DNA from: an uncultured Angelakisella sp. | Lineage (GTDB): Bacteria; Bacillota; Clostridia; Oscillospirales; Ruminococcaceae | Direction: 5' to 3' | DNA length: 14,286 bases | NCBI GenBank assembly: GCA_937914895.1 | Contig: CALGIL010000264.1 | Span: 1-14,286 of the forward strand | Shown: positions 7,473 through 14,285 of the stretch, one piece after another | Layout: each line of letters starts with the position of its first letter | Position numbering within the stretch: position 1 is the first letter of the stretch | The notes under the pieces: model-generated | Database searches by the model: none | The model's input: only the letters and a program-made list of their open reading frames with translations | What the model was told of the DNA's origin: nothing | Program-made: the position numbers and the translations under genes

Positions 7473-8243
7473 TTATTTTATTTCGGCGGTTTCCGGTTCT
7501 CCAATGGTCCGAAAATAATAGCCCATCAGTTCTTCAAAAGCCAAAATGACCCGGCCAAAAAACGGATTGGGGATTCCGCCCACCAGCATTTGCTTCGCCC
7601 CGTCCACCACAAGGACCAGGTCCGACAGCTGCGCCAGTGTGGAATTTGCTCTTTTTGTAAAACAGATGACTTTAAAGCCCTTTTGCTTGGCGGTCCGCAC
7701 ATCATTCAGCACGGGTGCGGCCTCGCCGCTTTGCGAAATCGCAATCATCACGGAGGGTTCAATGTTTGTCACAAGGGCTTTGCTCTCCTGATGAAAAATC
7801 ATAAAGTCATAAAAGTGCACCCGGTTAAACACCATAAAGCCGCAGACCGCCAGCCGCTGGACGATATAGTCCGCCACCAGGTCGGAAAAACCGCTGCCGT
7901 CCGCAAAAATTTTTTGGTTTTGAAATTCGGACAGCAGGGAACAGAACTTCCTGCCAATTTCCTCGTCATAGTTATCCACCAGCTCCCGGAGCGCCGCGTC
8001 CCTTGGCGTCTGGCTGTAAACATTGACCCGCTGGGAAAGATGATAGTAAAGCTCACTGTATCCGTCAAACCCCAGCCGCTTGCACATTTTGATAATGGAT
8101 GTGGACGAAACAAAGTTTTCGTTTGCGATCTGCTGGATGCCGATACGGCCCTCGCCGCGTTCGATGTGGCCGATAATATCGGTGATAATGCGTGTCTCCT
8201 CATCAGACAGCAGATTGGTGAAAAGGTAGTAATTACCATTCAT
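7473..8243 (-). CDS. RpiR/MurR-family transcriptional regulator (HTH plus SIS domain)
   Basis: A 256-residue regulator. The N-terminal HTH_6 domain (residues 1 to about 77) includes the helix-turn-helix IGIQQIANENFVSSTSIIKM, followed by CKRLGFDGYSEL, a characteristic RpiR segment. The C-terminal SIS sugar-phosphate-binding domain (about 105-240) has AISQSGEAAPVLNDVRTAKQ and KVICFT. RpiR proteins usually sense phosphosugars or related phosphorylated ligands. ATG 8243 is chosen because of AGGAGGG about 9 bases upstream; an in-frame start further upstream (8393) runs through a terminator and a promoter. It is codirectional with the phnD-like gene about 107 bases downstream, with no terminator between, so it probably controls that transporter operon and itself. 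Confidence 0.9.
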   Translation of the reverse strand: MNGNYYLFTNLLSDEETRIITDIIGHIERGEGRIGIQQIANENFVSSTSIIKMCKRLGFDGYSELYYHLSQRVNVYSQTPRDAALRELVDNYDEEIGRKFCSLLSEFQNQKIFADGSGFSDLVADYIVQRLAVCGFMVFNRVHFYDFMIFHQESKALVTNIEPSVMIAISQSGEAAPVLNDVRTAKQKGFKVICFTKRANSTLAQLSDLVLVVDGAKQMLVGGIPNPFFGRVILAFEELMGYYFRTIGEPETAEIK

Positions 8244-8282
8244 CGATGCGCCCTCCTGCCCTATCGCGTGGAACTTATTTAC

Positions 8283-8310
8283 ATTATGACATTTTTTTGG
8301 TGGATTGCAA
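8283..8310 (-). promoter_or_regulatory. Sigma-A-type promoter of the RpiR-family gene
   Basis: On the minus strand, TTGCAA (8310-8305), a 16-base spacer and CATAAT (8288-8283) lie about 40 bases before the start codon. The -35 is directly abutted upstream by the operator-like 16-mer at 8311-8326. Confidence 0.6.
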
Positions 8311-8326
8311 CCGGGCATACTACCGG
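8311..8326 (-). promoter_or_regulatory. Operator-like near-palindrome upstream of rpiR
   Basis: The minus-strand reading CCGGTAGTATGCCCGG matches the plus-strand site at 7411-7426 (ACGGTAGGCTACCCGT) at 11 of 16 positions, with CGGTAG and CCCG conserved. Placement next to the -35 fits an autoregulatory site. This is inference from two sites only. Confidence 0.35.
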
Positions 8327-8368
8327 GGCCGGGGGACTCCGCTGGAACCCGGGGAGCGGCCCCGCGGC

Positions 8369-8416
8369 AAAAGTCCCGCAGGACGGCTGACAAAGCCGCT
8401 CTGCGGGACTTTTTTT
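8369..8416. terminator. Nested bidirectional terminator downstream of the CmpB-like gene
   Basis: An outer stem AAAAGTCCCGCAG (8369-8381) pairs with CTGCGGGACTTTT (8401-8413), with T-runs outward on both strands. An inner hairpin CGGCT-GACAA-AGCCG lies at 8384-8398. It is the second member of a terminator family shared with 1762-1806. It ends transcripts of the minus-strand gene 8531-8920 and insulates rpiR. The bases between 8417 and 8530 show nothing else. Confidence 0.85.
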
Positions 8417-8530
8417 GTGCCCAAAAGCAAATGGGGAAAAATTTGGGTTATGGGCCTGATGGGGCGGGCACTTTGGGGCAATCGCCCGCAAATGGCCGGC
8501 GTCCGCCCGGGGGAAAGGGGATTGGCGCTC

Positions 8531-8920
8531 CTACCCCAGATGGTTAAAAATGCCCGAGTGGATTGCCTGGGAAAGTAAGAATGCGGGCCAGCTCAGCGCA
8601 AACCACAGCCCTGTAAAAAACGGGCAGACCTGCCCCAGAAGGTTGAAGCGGACGCGGGAGTAATCCCACACCTTCAGGCCCAAGGCCAGGTTTACCACGC
8701 AGCCCACCAAAAATTCCACCGCCGTTATGATCAGCGCCCCCAATGCGCATTGGATAAGCATGGGCAGGGCGGTGTGTGTGGTTAAGGTGTAAAGCAGCGT
8801 AAAGCACAGCCCGCCCGTGAGGAACATGGTCCAGTGGGTGCGTCTGCGCCAAAGGATTTCGAGGCCCGCATAGACCCCGCCGCCCAATAAAAAAACAAAG
8901 CTCCATTCCAGGTACATCAT
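8531..8920 (-). CDS. Small CmpB-type (putative ABC-transporter type IV) membrane protein
   Basis: A 129-residue integral membrane protein with about four hydrophobic segments. The C-terminal part, EFLVGCVVNLALGLKVWDYS followed by NLLGQVCPFFTGLWFALS, is the hallmark of the PF06541 (CmpB / putative ABC-transporter type IV) family, whose function is poorly known. The start is taken at the tandem ATGs (8920/8917), because the hydrophobic protein begins there. The ribosome binding site is weak (TAGG, about 6 bases away). The open frame continues to 9397, but that extension is Ala/Thr-rich and is the antisense of the Cys-Gly repeat gene, so it is not coding. The gene is monocistronic, with the nested terminator downstream and the Cys-rich gene diverging from it. 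Confidence 0.75.
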   Translation of the reverse strand: MMYLEWSFVFLLGGGVYAGLEILWRRRTHWTMFLTGGLCFTLLYTLTTHTALPMLIQCALGALIITAVEFLVGCVVNLALGLKVWDYSRVRFNLLGQVCPFFTGLWFALSWPAFLLSQAIHSGIFNHLG

Positions 8921-9073
8921 AATGCCTAGTATGTGAGAAAAAGACGGGGATATAAGCACGCCTGGGATGGAAAAGAAATCACAGACGAAAAGACCCGGAA
9001 GGCTAAAAATCGCCGAACGCACCATACCCGGCGGCTGCCGGCGCCGCGGGAAAAAGTTTGCCCGGCGCCGTTC

Positions 9074-9101
9074 ACCGATCCCCACCGTTCGACATAAGTT
9101 G
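9074..9101 (+). promoter_or_regulatory. Possible sporulation-type (sigma-K-like) promoter of the Cys-Gly protein gene
   Basis: CATAAGTTG at 9093-9101 resembles the sigma-K -10 (CATANNNTA), and AC at 9074-9075 lies 17 bases upstream, where the short sigma-K -35 would be. There is no sigma-A promoter in this interval. The element is partly conserved in the decayed copy at 2052-2071 (CATC in place of CATA). This is weak evidence, because these consensus sequences are short. Confidence 0.25.
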
Positions 9102-9121
9102 TAGGGAAGGGGGGTGAGGGG

Positions 9122-9370
9122 ATGTGTTATTGGCCGTTGATATGGCTGGCCTTTTGCGGATGCGGAAATAATTCCGGCTGCAGAAATAACTCCGGCTGCG
9201 CAAACAACTGTGGCTGCAGAGGCAGCTGCGGAAGCGGTTGTGGGAGCAGCTGTGGAAGCAGTTGTGGAAACAGCTGCGGCAACAGCTGCGGCTGCGGGAG
9301 CAGTTCCGGCTGCGGCAATAGCTCCGGCTGCGGAAGCGGCTGTGGCTGGCAGGGTAATTGCTGGAGATAA
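9122..9370 (+). CDS. Cys-Gly-Ser-Asn repeat small protein (82 aa, 18 Cys), function unknown
   Basis: I do not recognise a named family. An 11-residue hydrophobic start (MCYWPLIWLAF) leads into a low-complexity region to the C-terminus. Cysteines recur every six residues at first (C14, C20, C26), then every four (C32, C36, C40, C44, C48, C52, C56; CGSS or CGNS units), then every six again (C58, C64, C70). Three tryptophans lie near the N-terminus or at the very C-terminus. The ribosome binding site GGGGGGTGAGGGG directly precedes ATG 9122, and a strong terminator follows, so it is a complete monocistronic unit. Possible roles are disulfide-rich spore coat or envelope material, metal binding, or a modified peptide precursor. 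No radical-SAM or other maturation gene is adjacent. The DNA repeats of 12 and 18 bases could expand or contract by slippage. Confidence 0.65.
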   Translation: MCYWPLIWLAFCGCGNNSGCRNNSGCANNCGCRGSCGSGCGSSCGSSCGNSCGNSCGCGSSSGCGNSSGCGSGCGWQGNCWR

Positions 9371-9484
9371 CCGTGCCGCCCGCAAGGCTCCATTCACCGT
9401 GTTGATACGCGGCGCACCCTATGGAAGGCCCACGGCAGGGACGAAGTTCCCCCCGCCCGTCCGGCCGCAAGCACTGTAAAGCAT

Positions 9485-9528
9485 CCCCGCGGAAGGGCTG
9501 AAAAAGCCGCTCCGCGGGGTTTTTGTCC
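9485..9528 (+). terminator. Terminator of the Cys-Gly protein gene
   Basis: CCCCGCGGA pairs with TCCGCGGGG and is followed by TTTTTG. A small GGCT/AGCC hairpin lies inside the loop, so this is the third nested-type terminator in the window. Confidence 0.8.
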
Positions 9529-9645
9529 TTGGAAAAGGGCGCCGGCCCCAAAAGGGCCTGGATAACGGCCCCGGAGGAGGAAACAGGGAGGAAAAACAGC
9601 CGCCGAAAAAGAGGCCGGCCCCAGGCGGCGGGGCGGGGCGCTCCC

Positions 9646-9674
9646 TTGACAAAACCGGCCCGCCGTGCTAGGAT
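9646..9674 (+). promoter_or_regulatory. Sigma-A promoter of valS
   Basis: TTGACA (9646-9651), a 17-base spacer and TAGGAT (9669-9674) place transcription start at about 9681, just before the T-box leader. The interval 9529-9645 upstream shows nothing else recognisable. Confidence 0.85.
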
Positions 9675-9680
9675 GAATCG

Positions 9681-9970
9681 TAATAAAACAGCCCAAAGAC
9701 TGGGATGAGGACCAGTACGCGGACCCCCCGGAGCCAAGAGAGCGGCGGATGCTGCAAAGCCGCCTCCGGACCCGCCGAAGTCACCTTGGAGTCCCGGCCC
9801 CAACGGAGCCTGAGAAAGGCCCCCAGTAGGCGCCGGCGGGTGTCCTCCCGTTACAGAGGCCGCGGGCGCCGGCGACGGCGTCCCCATAAGCGCGCGCAGG
9901 CCCCCCTGCGCGAACACAGGTGGTACCGCGCCCAGCCGGCGTCCTGTCTTTTTGGACAGGGCGCTTTTGT
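9681..9970 (+). promoter_or_regulatory. T-box riboswitch leader of valS (specifier GUC, Val)
   Basis: Classical T-box parts are visible in order: stem I with the AG-bulge sequence AGAGAG and the distal-loop sequence GGATGCTGCAAAGCC (about 9735-9762); a specifier-loop segment GAAGTCACC in which GTC (9780-9782) is a valine codon followed by a purine; the T-box AGGTGGTACCGCG (9918-9930) with TGGT to pair with the ACCA end of uncharged tRNA-Val; and a terminator. Uncharged tRNA-Val should stabilise the antiterminator and allow valS transcription. Confidence 0.92.
9939..9968 (+). terminator. T-box regulated terminator
   Basis: GCGTCCTGTC (9939-9948) pairs with GACAGGGCGC (9955-9964), a ten-pair stem with one G-U, followed by TTTT. 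It directly follows the T-box sequence, so antiterminator and terminator are alternative folds. Confidence 0.88.
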
Positions 9971-10096
9971 TATGCCAAACAGGTTGGCCTGGGCGGCCCG
10001 CTGGGCAAAGGCACGGCCGCCCCCAAGGGCCTTACAAGAACCTTACATTGCGGCGCCCCCCGGGCCGCGGGAAGCGAAAATAAGGAGGAACAGCAA

Positions 10097-12733
10097 GTGG
10101 CAAAAGAACTGGAAAAGGTGTACAGCCCCGGCGAGGTGGAACAGCGGCTGTACGACTTCTGGGTAAAGGAAGGATATTTTCACGCCCAGGCCGACCCCCA
10201 AAAGACCCCCTACACCATCGTCATGCCGCCCCCCAACATCACCGGGCAGCTGCACATGGGCCACGCCATGGACTGCACCCTGCAGGATATTCTGACCCGC
10301 TGGCGCCGGATGCAGGGGTACAGCGCCCTGTGGCTGCCCGGAACCGACCATGCCTCCATTGCCACCGAGGCCAAAATTGTGGCCGCCATGGCCGAAGAGG
10401 GCCTGACCAAGGAGGACCTGGGCCGGGAGGCTTTTTTGGAGCGCGCCTGGGATTGGAAAAATGAGTACGGCGGCAGGATTGTCAACCAGCTGAAAAAGCT
10501 GGGCGCCTCCTGCGACTGGGACCGGGAGCGCTTTACCCTGGATGAGGGCTGCAATAGGGCCGTGGTAGAGGTGTTTAACCGCCTGTACGAAAAGGGCCTG
10601 ATTTACCGGGGCGAGCGCATCATCAACTGGTGCCCCCACTGCCTTACCTCCATCTCCGACGCCGAGGTGGAGTACGAGGACCAGGCGGGCCACTTCTGGC
10701 ACATCCGGTACCCCGTTGTGGGGGAGGAGGGCCAGTATCTGGAGGTGGCAACCACCCGGCCCGAGACCATGCTGGGGGATACCGCCCTGGCGGTGCACCC
10801 CGACGACGAGCGCTACCGCCACCTGGTGGGCAGGACGGTGCTGCTGCCCCTGATGGACCGGGAGATCCCCGTGGTGGCCGACAGCTACGTCGAGATGGAC
10901 TTTGGCACCGGGGTGGTTAAAATCACCCCCGCCCACGACCCCAACGACTTCGAGGTGGGGCTGCGCCATGGCCTGCCCGTCATCAATATTTTTACCGAGG
11001 ACGCCCACGTCAACGAAAACGGCGGCAAATACCGGGGCATGGAGCGGTACGAGGCCCGCAGGGCCGTGGTGGACGACCTGGAGGCCGGCGGGTACCTGGT
11101 GCGGACCGAGGACCACGCCCACAGCGTGGGCCAGTGCTACCGCTGCGCCACCACGGTGGAGCCCCGGGTGTCCCTGCAGTGGTTTGTCAAAATGGAGCCC
11201 CTGGCCGGCCCCGCCATCCGGGCGGTGGAGGCGGGGGAGACCAAATTCATCCCCGAGCGGTTTGAAAAAATTTACTTCCACTGGATGGAGAACATCAGGG
11301 ACTGGTGCATCTCCCGCCAGCTGTGGTGGGGGCACCGCATCCCCGCCTGGTACTGCCGGGATTGCGGCGAAGTGATTGTGGCCCGGGAGGAGCCCCACAC
11401 CTGTCCTAAGTGCGGCGGCACCCATCTGGACCAGGACCCCGACACTCTGGACACCTGGTTTTCCTCCGCCCTGTGGCCCTTTTCCACCCTGGGCTGGCCG
11501 GAGGACACCCCCGACCTAAACTATTTTTACCCCACCAACACCCTGGTGACGGGGTATGACATCATCTTTTTCTGGGTGGCCCGGATGATTTTTTCCGGGG
11601 TGGAGCAGATGGGCAAGGCCCCCTTTGACACGGTGCTTATCCACGGCCTGGTGCGGGACGCCCAGGGCCGTAAAATGAGCAAATCCCTGGGCAACGGCAT
11701 CGACCCCCTGGACATTATTGCGGAGTACGGCGCCGACACCCTGCGCTTTACCCTGGCCACGGGCAACAGCCCCGGGGGCGACATGCGTTTTTCCGACGAC
11801 AAGGTAAAGGCCAGCCGCAACTTTGCCAACAAGCTGTGGAACGCCAGCCGCTTCATCCTGATGAACCTGGACGAGAGCATCCTGGACGTCGCCCTGCCCG
11901 ACACCCTGGAGACCGAGGACAAGTGGGTGCTGTCCCGGTACAACACCCTGGTGGGCGAAGTTACCGACAACATGGAAAAGTTTGAGCTGGGCATCGCCCT
12001 GGGCAAGCTGTACGACTTCATCTGGGACATCCTGTGCGACTGGTATATCGAGCTGACCAAGGCCCGCATCCAGGCGGGGGGCCAAAGCGCCAAAAACGCC
12101 CAGCAGGTGCTGGTGTATATTATGGACGGCACCCTGCGGCTGCTGCACCCCTATATGCCCTTTATCACCGAGGAGATTTGGCAGAACCTGCCCCACCGGG
12201 GGCAGGGCCCCAGCATCATGGTGGCCAGCTGGCCCCTGTACCGGGAGGAGCTGTCCTTCCCCCGGGAGGAGGCGGATTTTCAAAAGGTCATGGACCTCAT
12301 TGTGGGCATCCGCACCCGCCGCAGCGAGATGGGCATTCCCCCCAGCAAAAAAGCCAAGGTGTATGTCCAGTGCGCCGACGCCGACGCCGGGGTGTTCCGG
12401 GACGGCAGCCCCTTCCTAATTCGGCTGGCCTCCGCCAGCGGGGTGGAGGTGGGCGCCGACTTTGCCGCCGAGGGCGCGGTGCAGGTGGTTACCGCCGCCG
12501 CCCGGGCGCTGATGCCCATGGCGGACCTTATCGACCGGGACAAGGAGCTGGCCCGCCTGCAAAAGGAACGGGAAAAGTGCCAAAGCGACATCGATTTTAT
12601 CCTGAAAAAGCTGGATAATCCCGGCTTTGTGGCAAAGGCCCCCGCCGCCCTGGTAGAGGGGGAGCGGGCCAAGCTGACCCAGCAGCGGGAGCGGATGGAA
12701 AAGCTGGAGCAGTCCATCCGGGACCTGGGCTGA
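10097..12733 (+). CDS. valS: Valyl-tRNA synthetase
   Basis: An 878-residue class I aminoacyl-tRNA synthetase that charges tRNA-Val in the cytoplasm. The catalytic motifs are complete: HMGH (53-56, the HIGH box) within [16 protein letters not shown], and KMSKS (526-530). The CP1 editing domain, which hydrolyses Thr-tRNA-Val, has [19 protein letters not shown]. Zinc-type cysteine pairs occur at C179/C182 and at C420/C423 with C436/C439. The C-terminal coiled-coil arm typical of ValS spans about 811-878. Length is normal. The start is GTG 10097, with AAGGAGG at 10082-10088; the frame is open further upstream, but that part is the T-box leader. The leader's valine specifier independently supports the assignment. 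The next gene begins 24 bases after the stop and probably shares the transcript. Confidence 0.97.
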   Translation: MAKELEKVYSPGEVEQRLYDFWVKEGYFHAQADPQKTPYTIVMPPPNITGQLHMGHAMDCTLQDILTRWRRMQGYSALWLPGTDHASIATEAKIVAAMAEEGLTKEDLGREAFLERAWDWKNEYGGRIVNQLKKLGASCDWDRERFTLDEGCNRAVVEVFNRLYEKGLIYRGERIINWCPHCLTSISDAEVEYEDQAGHFWHIRYPVVGEEGQYLEVATTRPETMLGDTALAVHPDDERYRHLVGRTVLLPLMDREIPVVADSYVEMDFGTGVVKITPAHDPNDFEVGLRHGLPVINIFTEDAHVNENGGKYRGMERYEARRAVVDDLEAGGYLVRTEDHAHSVGQCYRCATTVEPRVSLQWFVKMEPLAGPAIRAVEAGETKFIPERFEKIYFHWMENIRDWCISRQLWWGHRIPAWYCRDCGEVIVAREEPHTCPKCGGTHLDQDPDTLDTWFSSALWPFSTLGWPEDTPDLNYFYPTNTLVTGYDIIFFWVARMIFSGVEQMGKAPFDTVLIHGLVRDAQGRKMSKSLGNGIDPLDIIAEYGADTLRFTLATGNSPGGDMRFSDDKVKASRNFANKLWNASRFILMNLDESILDVALPDTLETEDKWVLSRYNTLVGEVTDNMEKFELGIALGKLYDFIWDILCDWYIELTKARIQAGGQSAKNAQQVLVYIMDGTLRLLHPYMPFITEEIWQNLPHRGQGPSIMVASWPLYREELSFPREEADFQKVMDLIVGIRTRRSEMGIPPSKKAKVYVQCADADAGVFRDGSPFLIRLASASGVEVGADFAAEGAVQVVTAAARALMPMADLIDRDKELARLQKEREKCQSDIDFILKKLDNPGFVAKAPAALVEGERAKLTQQRERMEKLEQSIRDLG

Positions 12734-12757
12734 CAAAAGGAAAGAAGGGGGAGCGTC

Positions 12758-13570
12758 ATGGAAAAACTGCAGCGGCCCGGCTGCCAGGTGGCCTATTCCT
12801 ATCACCCCGCCCAGGCGGAAGGCGCAGAGAGCACACAGGGCGCGGAAGTTGCCCGGACGGTGGTGCTGCTTCACTCCCAGGGACTCAGCAGCAAGATGTG
12901 GGAGCCCCAGCTGCCGGTTTTGACGGACTGGGGGGTGCTGCGGATGGACATCCGCGGCCATGGCAAATCCCAGCCCTGCGAGGGATTTTCCGTCGCCGAG
13001 GCGGCCGAGGACCTTTGCGCCGTTCTGGAGGCCCAGGGCATTACAAAGCCGGTGCTGGTGGGCATTGCCCTGGGCGGCCTTGTGGTGCAGGAGTACGCCC
13101 TGCGCCACGGCGGCGCCGCCGGGTATATGGTGGTGGGCGCACTGCCCATGTTTCTGCCCCGCTACTCCGCCCTGGAGCTGCGGGGGCTGCGGTTTTCGGT
13201 CACCTCCACCAAGGCCCTGCCCTGGGAGATGATCAAGGACAACATCGCCACCGCCTCCACCGCCACCCGGGAATCCCGCAAGGCGGTCAAGGCCATGCTG
13301 AACGGCATGGCCAAGGACGGGTTTATGCGCATCAGCGGAGAGATGCTGTCCTGCATCCGCCCGGAGCCCCTGACCTTTGACGCCCCCATCCTTGCGGCCT
13401 GCGGCATGCAGGACACGGTGGGCACCACCCTGCGCCATATGCGGGACTGGGAGAAGGGCTATCCCGGCGTTATGACCCCCATCATCCCCGGGGCCTCCCA
13501 GGCGGCCAACCTGGACAACCCCGGCTACTTTAACCGTATTTTGCTGGCCTTTCTGGACAAGTGCAAATAG
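12758..13570 (+). CDS. Alpha/beta-hydrolase-fold protein apparently lacking the catalytic Ser and His
   Basis: A 270-residue protein of the alpha/beta hydrolase fold. Seen in order are VVLLHS (strand and oxyanion loop, about 35-40), LRMDIRGHGKS (61-71), the elbow LVGIALGG (100-107), the acid-loop segment ACGMQD (D219) and IIPGASQAANLDNPGYFNRILLAFL at the end. Active relatives have Ser in the elbow (GxSxG) and GH before AANL. Here the positions hold A104 (codon 13067-13069) and Q248 (13499-13501), so two of the three catalytic residues seem absent while the fold remains well preserved. It may be a non-catalytic binding or regulatory protein. The GGGGGAG ribosome binding site and the 24-base gap suggest co-transcription with valS, perhaps only by position. 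Confidence 0.8.
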   Translation: MEKLQRPGCQVAYSYHPAQAEGAESTQGAEVARTVVLLHSQGLSSKMWEPQLPVLTDWGVLRMDIRGHGKSQPCEGFSVAEAAEDLCAVLEAQGITKPVLVGIALGGLVVQEYALRHGGAAGYMVVGALPMFLPRYSALELRGLRFSVTSTKALPWEMIKDNIATASTATRESRKAVKAMLNGMAKDGFMRISGEMLSCIRPEPLTFDAPILAACGMQDTVGTTLRHMRDWEKGYPGVMTPIIPGASQAANLDNPGYFNRILLAFLDKCK

Positions 13571-13587
13571 GGCCCGAAGGCCCACGC

Positions 13588-13628
13588 AAAAAACAGCCGG
13601 AGAACCCGTGGGTCCTCCGGCTGTTTTT
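13588..13628. terminator. Bidirectional terminator shared by the hydrolase-fold and thioredoxin-like genes
   Basis: ACAGCCGGAG (13593-13602) pairs perfectly with CTCCGGCTGT (13615-13624), with an inner ACCC-GT-GGGT hairpin. A-runs on the left and T-runs on the right give function on both strands for the converging genes. Confidence 0.9.
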
Positions 13629-13637
13629 GTGTCTCTG

Positions 13638-13898
13638 TTATTGAAGGGCGGCGTCCAGCACCGCCCGGATCTTCTCCTTGGTGGCGGCCCCCTCGTGGAG
13701 CTTTTCCCGCCCCAGGAAGAAGGTGGGCACATAGTAGTAGTCGTAGCTTTCGGCCAGTTCCACCTCCACCGCCTCGTTGACCACCTTAATGGGGATGGCG
13801 CCGTAGGCGGGGTTTTCCCGGATCAGCTCCTGAAGCCATCCGTCGGCGGCCTTGCAGTAGGGGCAGTTCATCAGCTTAAAATAAGTCAGCTCTTTCAT
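13638..13898 (-). CDS. Small thioredoxin/glutaredoxin-like protein (CPYC)
   Basis: An 86-residue thioredoxin-fold protein. It starts MKELTYFKLMNCPYCKAADG, with the redox motif CPYC at residues 12-15. YDYYYVPTFFLG holds the cis-proline segment (VPTFF) that normally faces the active-site cysteines. It is probably a cytoplasmic thiol-disulfide oxidoreductase; the partner is unknown. ATG 13898 is chosen because AAAGGAGT (13913-13906) is correctly spaced before it; the upstream in-frame ATG at 13907 falls inside that site. The gene is monocistronic. An A/T-rich TAAAAT-like -10 lies upstream, but I see no convincing -35. Confidence 0.88.
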   Translation of the reverse strand: MKELTYFKLMNCPYCKAADGWLQELIRENPAYGAIPIKVVNEAVEVELAESYDYYYVPTFFLGREKLHEGAATKEKIRAVLDAALQ

Positions 13899-14031
13899 CC
13901 AAAACACTCCTTTACGGGTAACGTCATGGGGGCTTTTATTCTATTTTATCATAAACCCCGGGGGCTGCATAGTAAAGAGGAGATTTTATGCTATAATAGG
14001 CTCAGCATTTCCCCTTTTGACCGGGCTCTGT

Positions 14032-14193
14032 TTCTTTACTTTTTTGGGATGTGGTCCCAAGCCCTCCTGCGCCTCCGGCGGGGGGCCCTCCGGGGGTTTT
14101 GTGCCCTGCCGGGCGAAGCTTTGATTTTAGCTAAGGTATCCTTCTTTACGCTTTGGGACGGGGTCCCATACACTTTTATCGTCTCCGGCGGGG
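14032..14193. repeat. Imperfect direct repeat of an about 52-bp unit
   Basis: Unit A (14032-14083) and unit B (14142-14193) share TTCTTTAC, then TTTGGGA with GGTCCCA (a small hairpin in each), then CTCCGGCGGGG, at an offset of about 110 bases with one-base indels. No gene is supported in 13914-14286. An open frame on the minus strand (14036-14284) runs through both units and is rich in Arg at its end. I regard it as part of a dispersed repeat, not a gene. A TATAAT sits at 13992-13997 on the plus strand without a clear -35. Confidence 0.55.
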
Positions 14194-14251
14194 CGTCATG
14201 GATACAGAATTCCTGTTGTCCGCCCCGGTCGGTGGCGTGGACCGTCTTCTG

Positions 14252-14285
14252 TTTGGTTACTTTCCAGCAATGGAAGGTAACCAAA
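14252..14285. repeat. Long palindrome at the window edge
   Basis: The 15 bases at 14252-14266 are complementary to 14271-14285 around the loop GCAA, with a single non-Watson-Crick pair. No T-tract is visible before the window ends. It may mark the end of the repeat element that begins near 14.03 kb. Confidence 0.7.

Noticed and set aside
9150..9355. Possible CRISPR array or simple satellite
   Set aside because: The repeat units are 12 or 18 bases with no spacers, and they keep a protein frame.
9127..9393. Minus-strand frame with LPQPELLPQP repeats
   Set aside because: It is the antisense of the Cys-Gly repeat gene. It has no ribosome binding site, and the plus-strand gene has start, Shine-Dalgarno site and terminator.
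8921..9397. N-terminal extension of the CmpB-like gene
   Set aside because: The added part is Ala/Thr low complexity read antisense to the Cys-Gly repeats; the membrane protein starts naturally at the MMYLEW region.
12416..13732. Long minus-strand frame opposite valS end and the hydrolase-fold gene
   Set aside because: Gly/His/Gln-rich composition typical of antisense of GC-rich coding DNA; it also runs through the bidirectional terminator.
14036..14284. 82-codon minus-strand frame at the right edge
   Set aside because: Lies over duplicated units and a palindrome, ends in Arg runs, and shows no ribosome binding site before the window edge; treated as repeat DNA.
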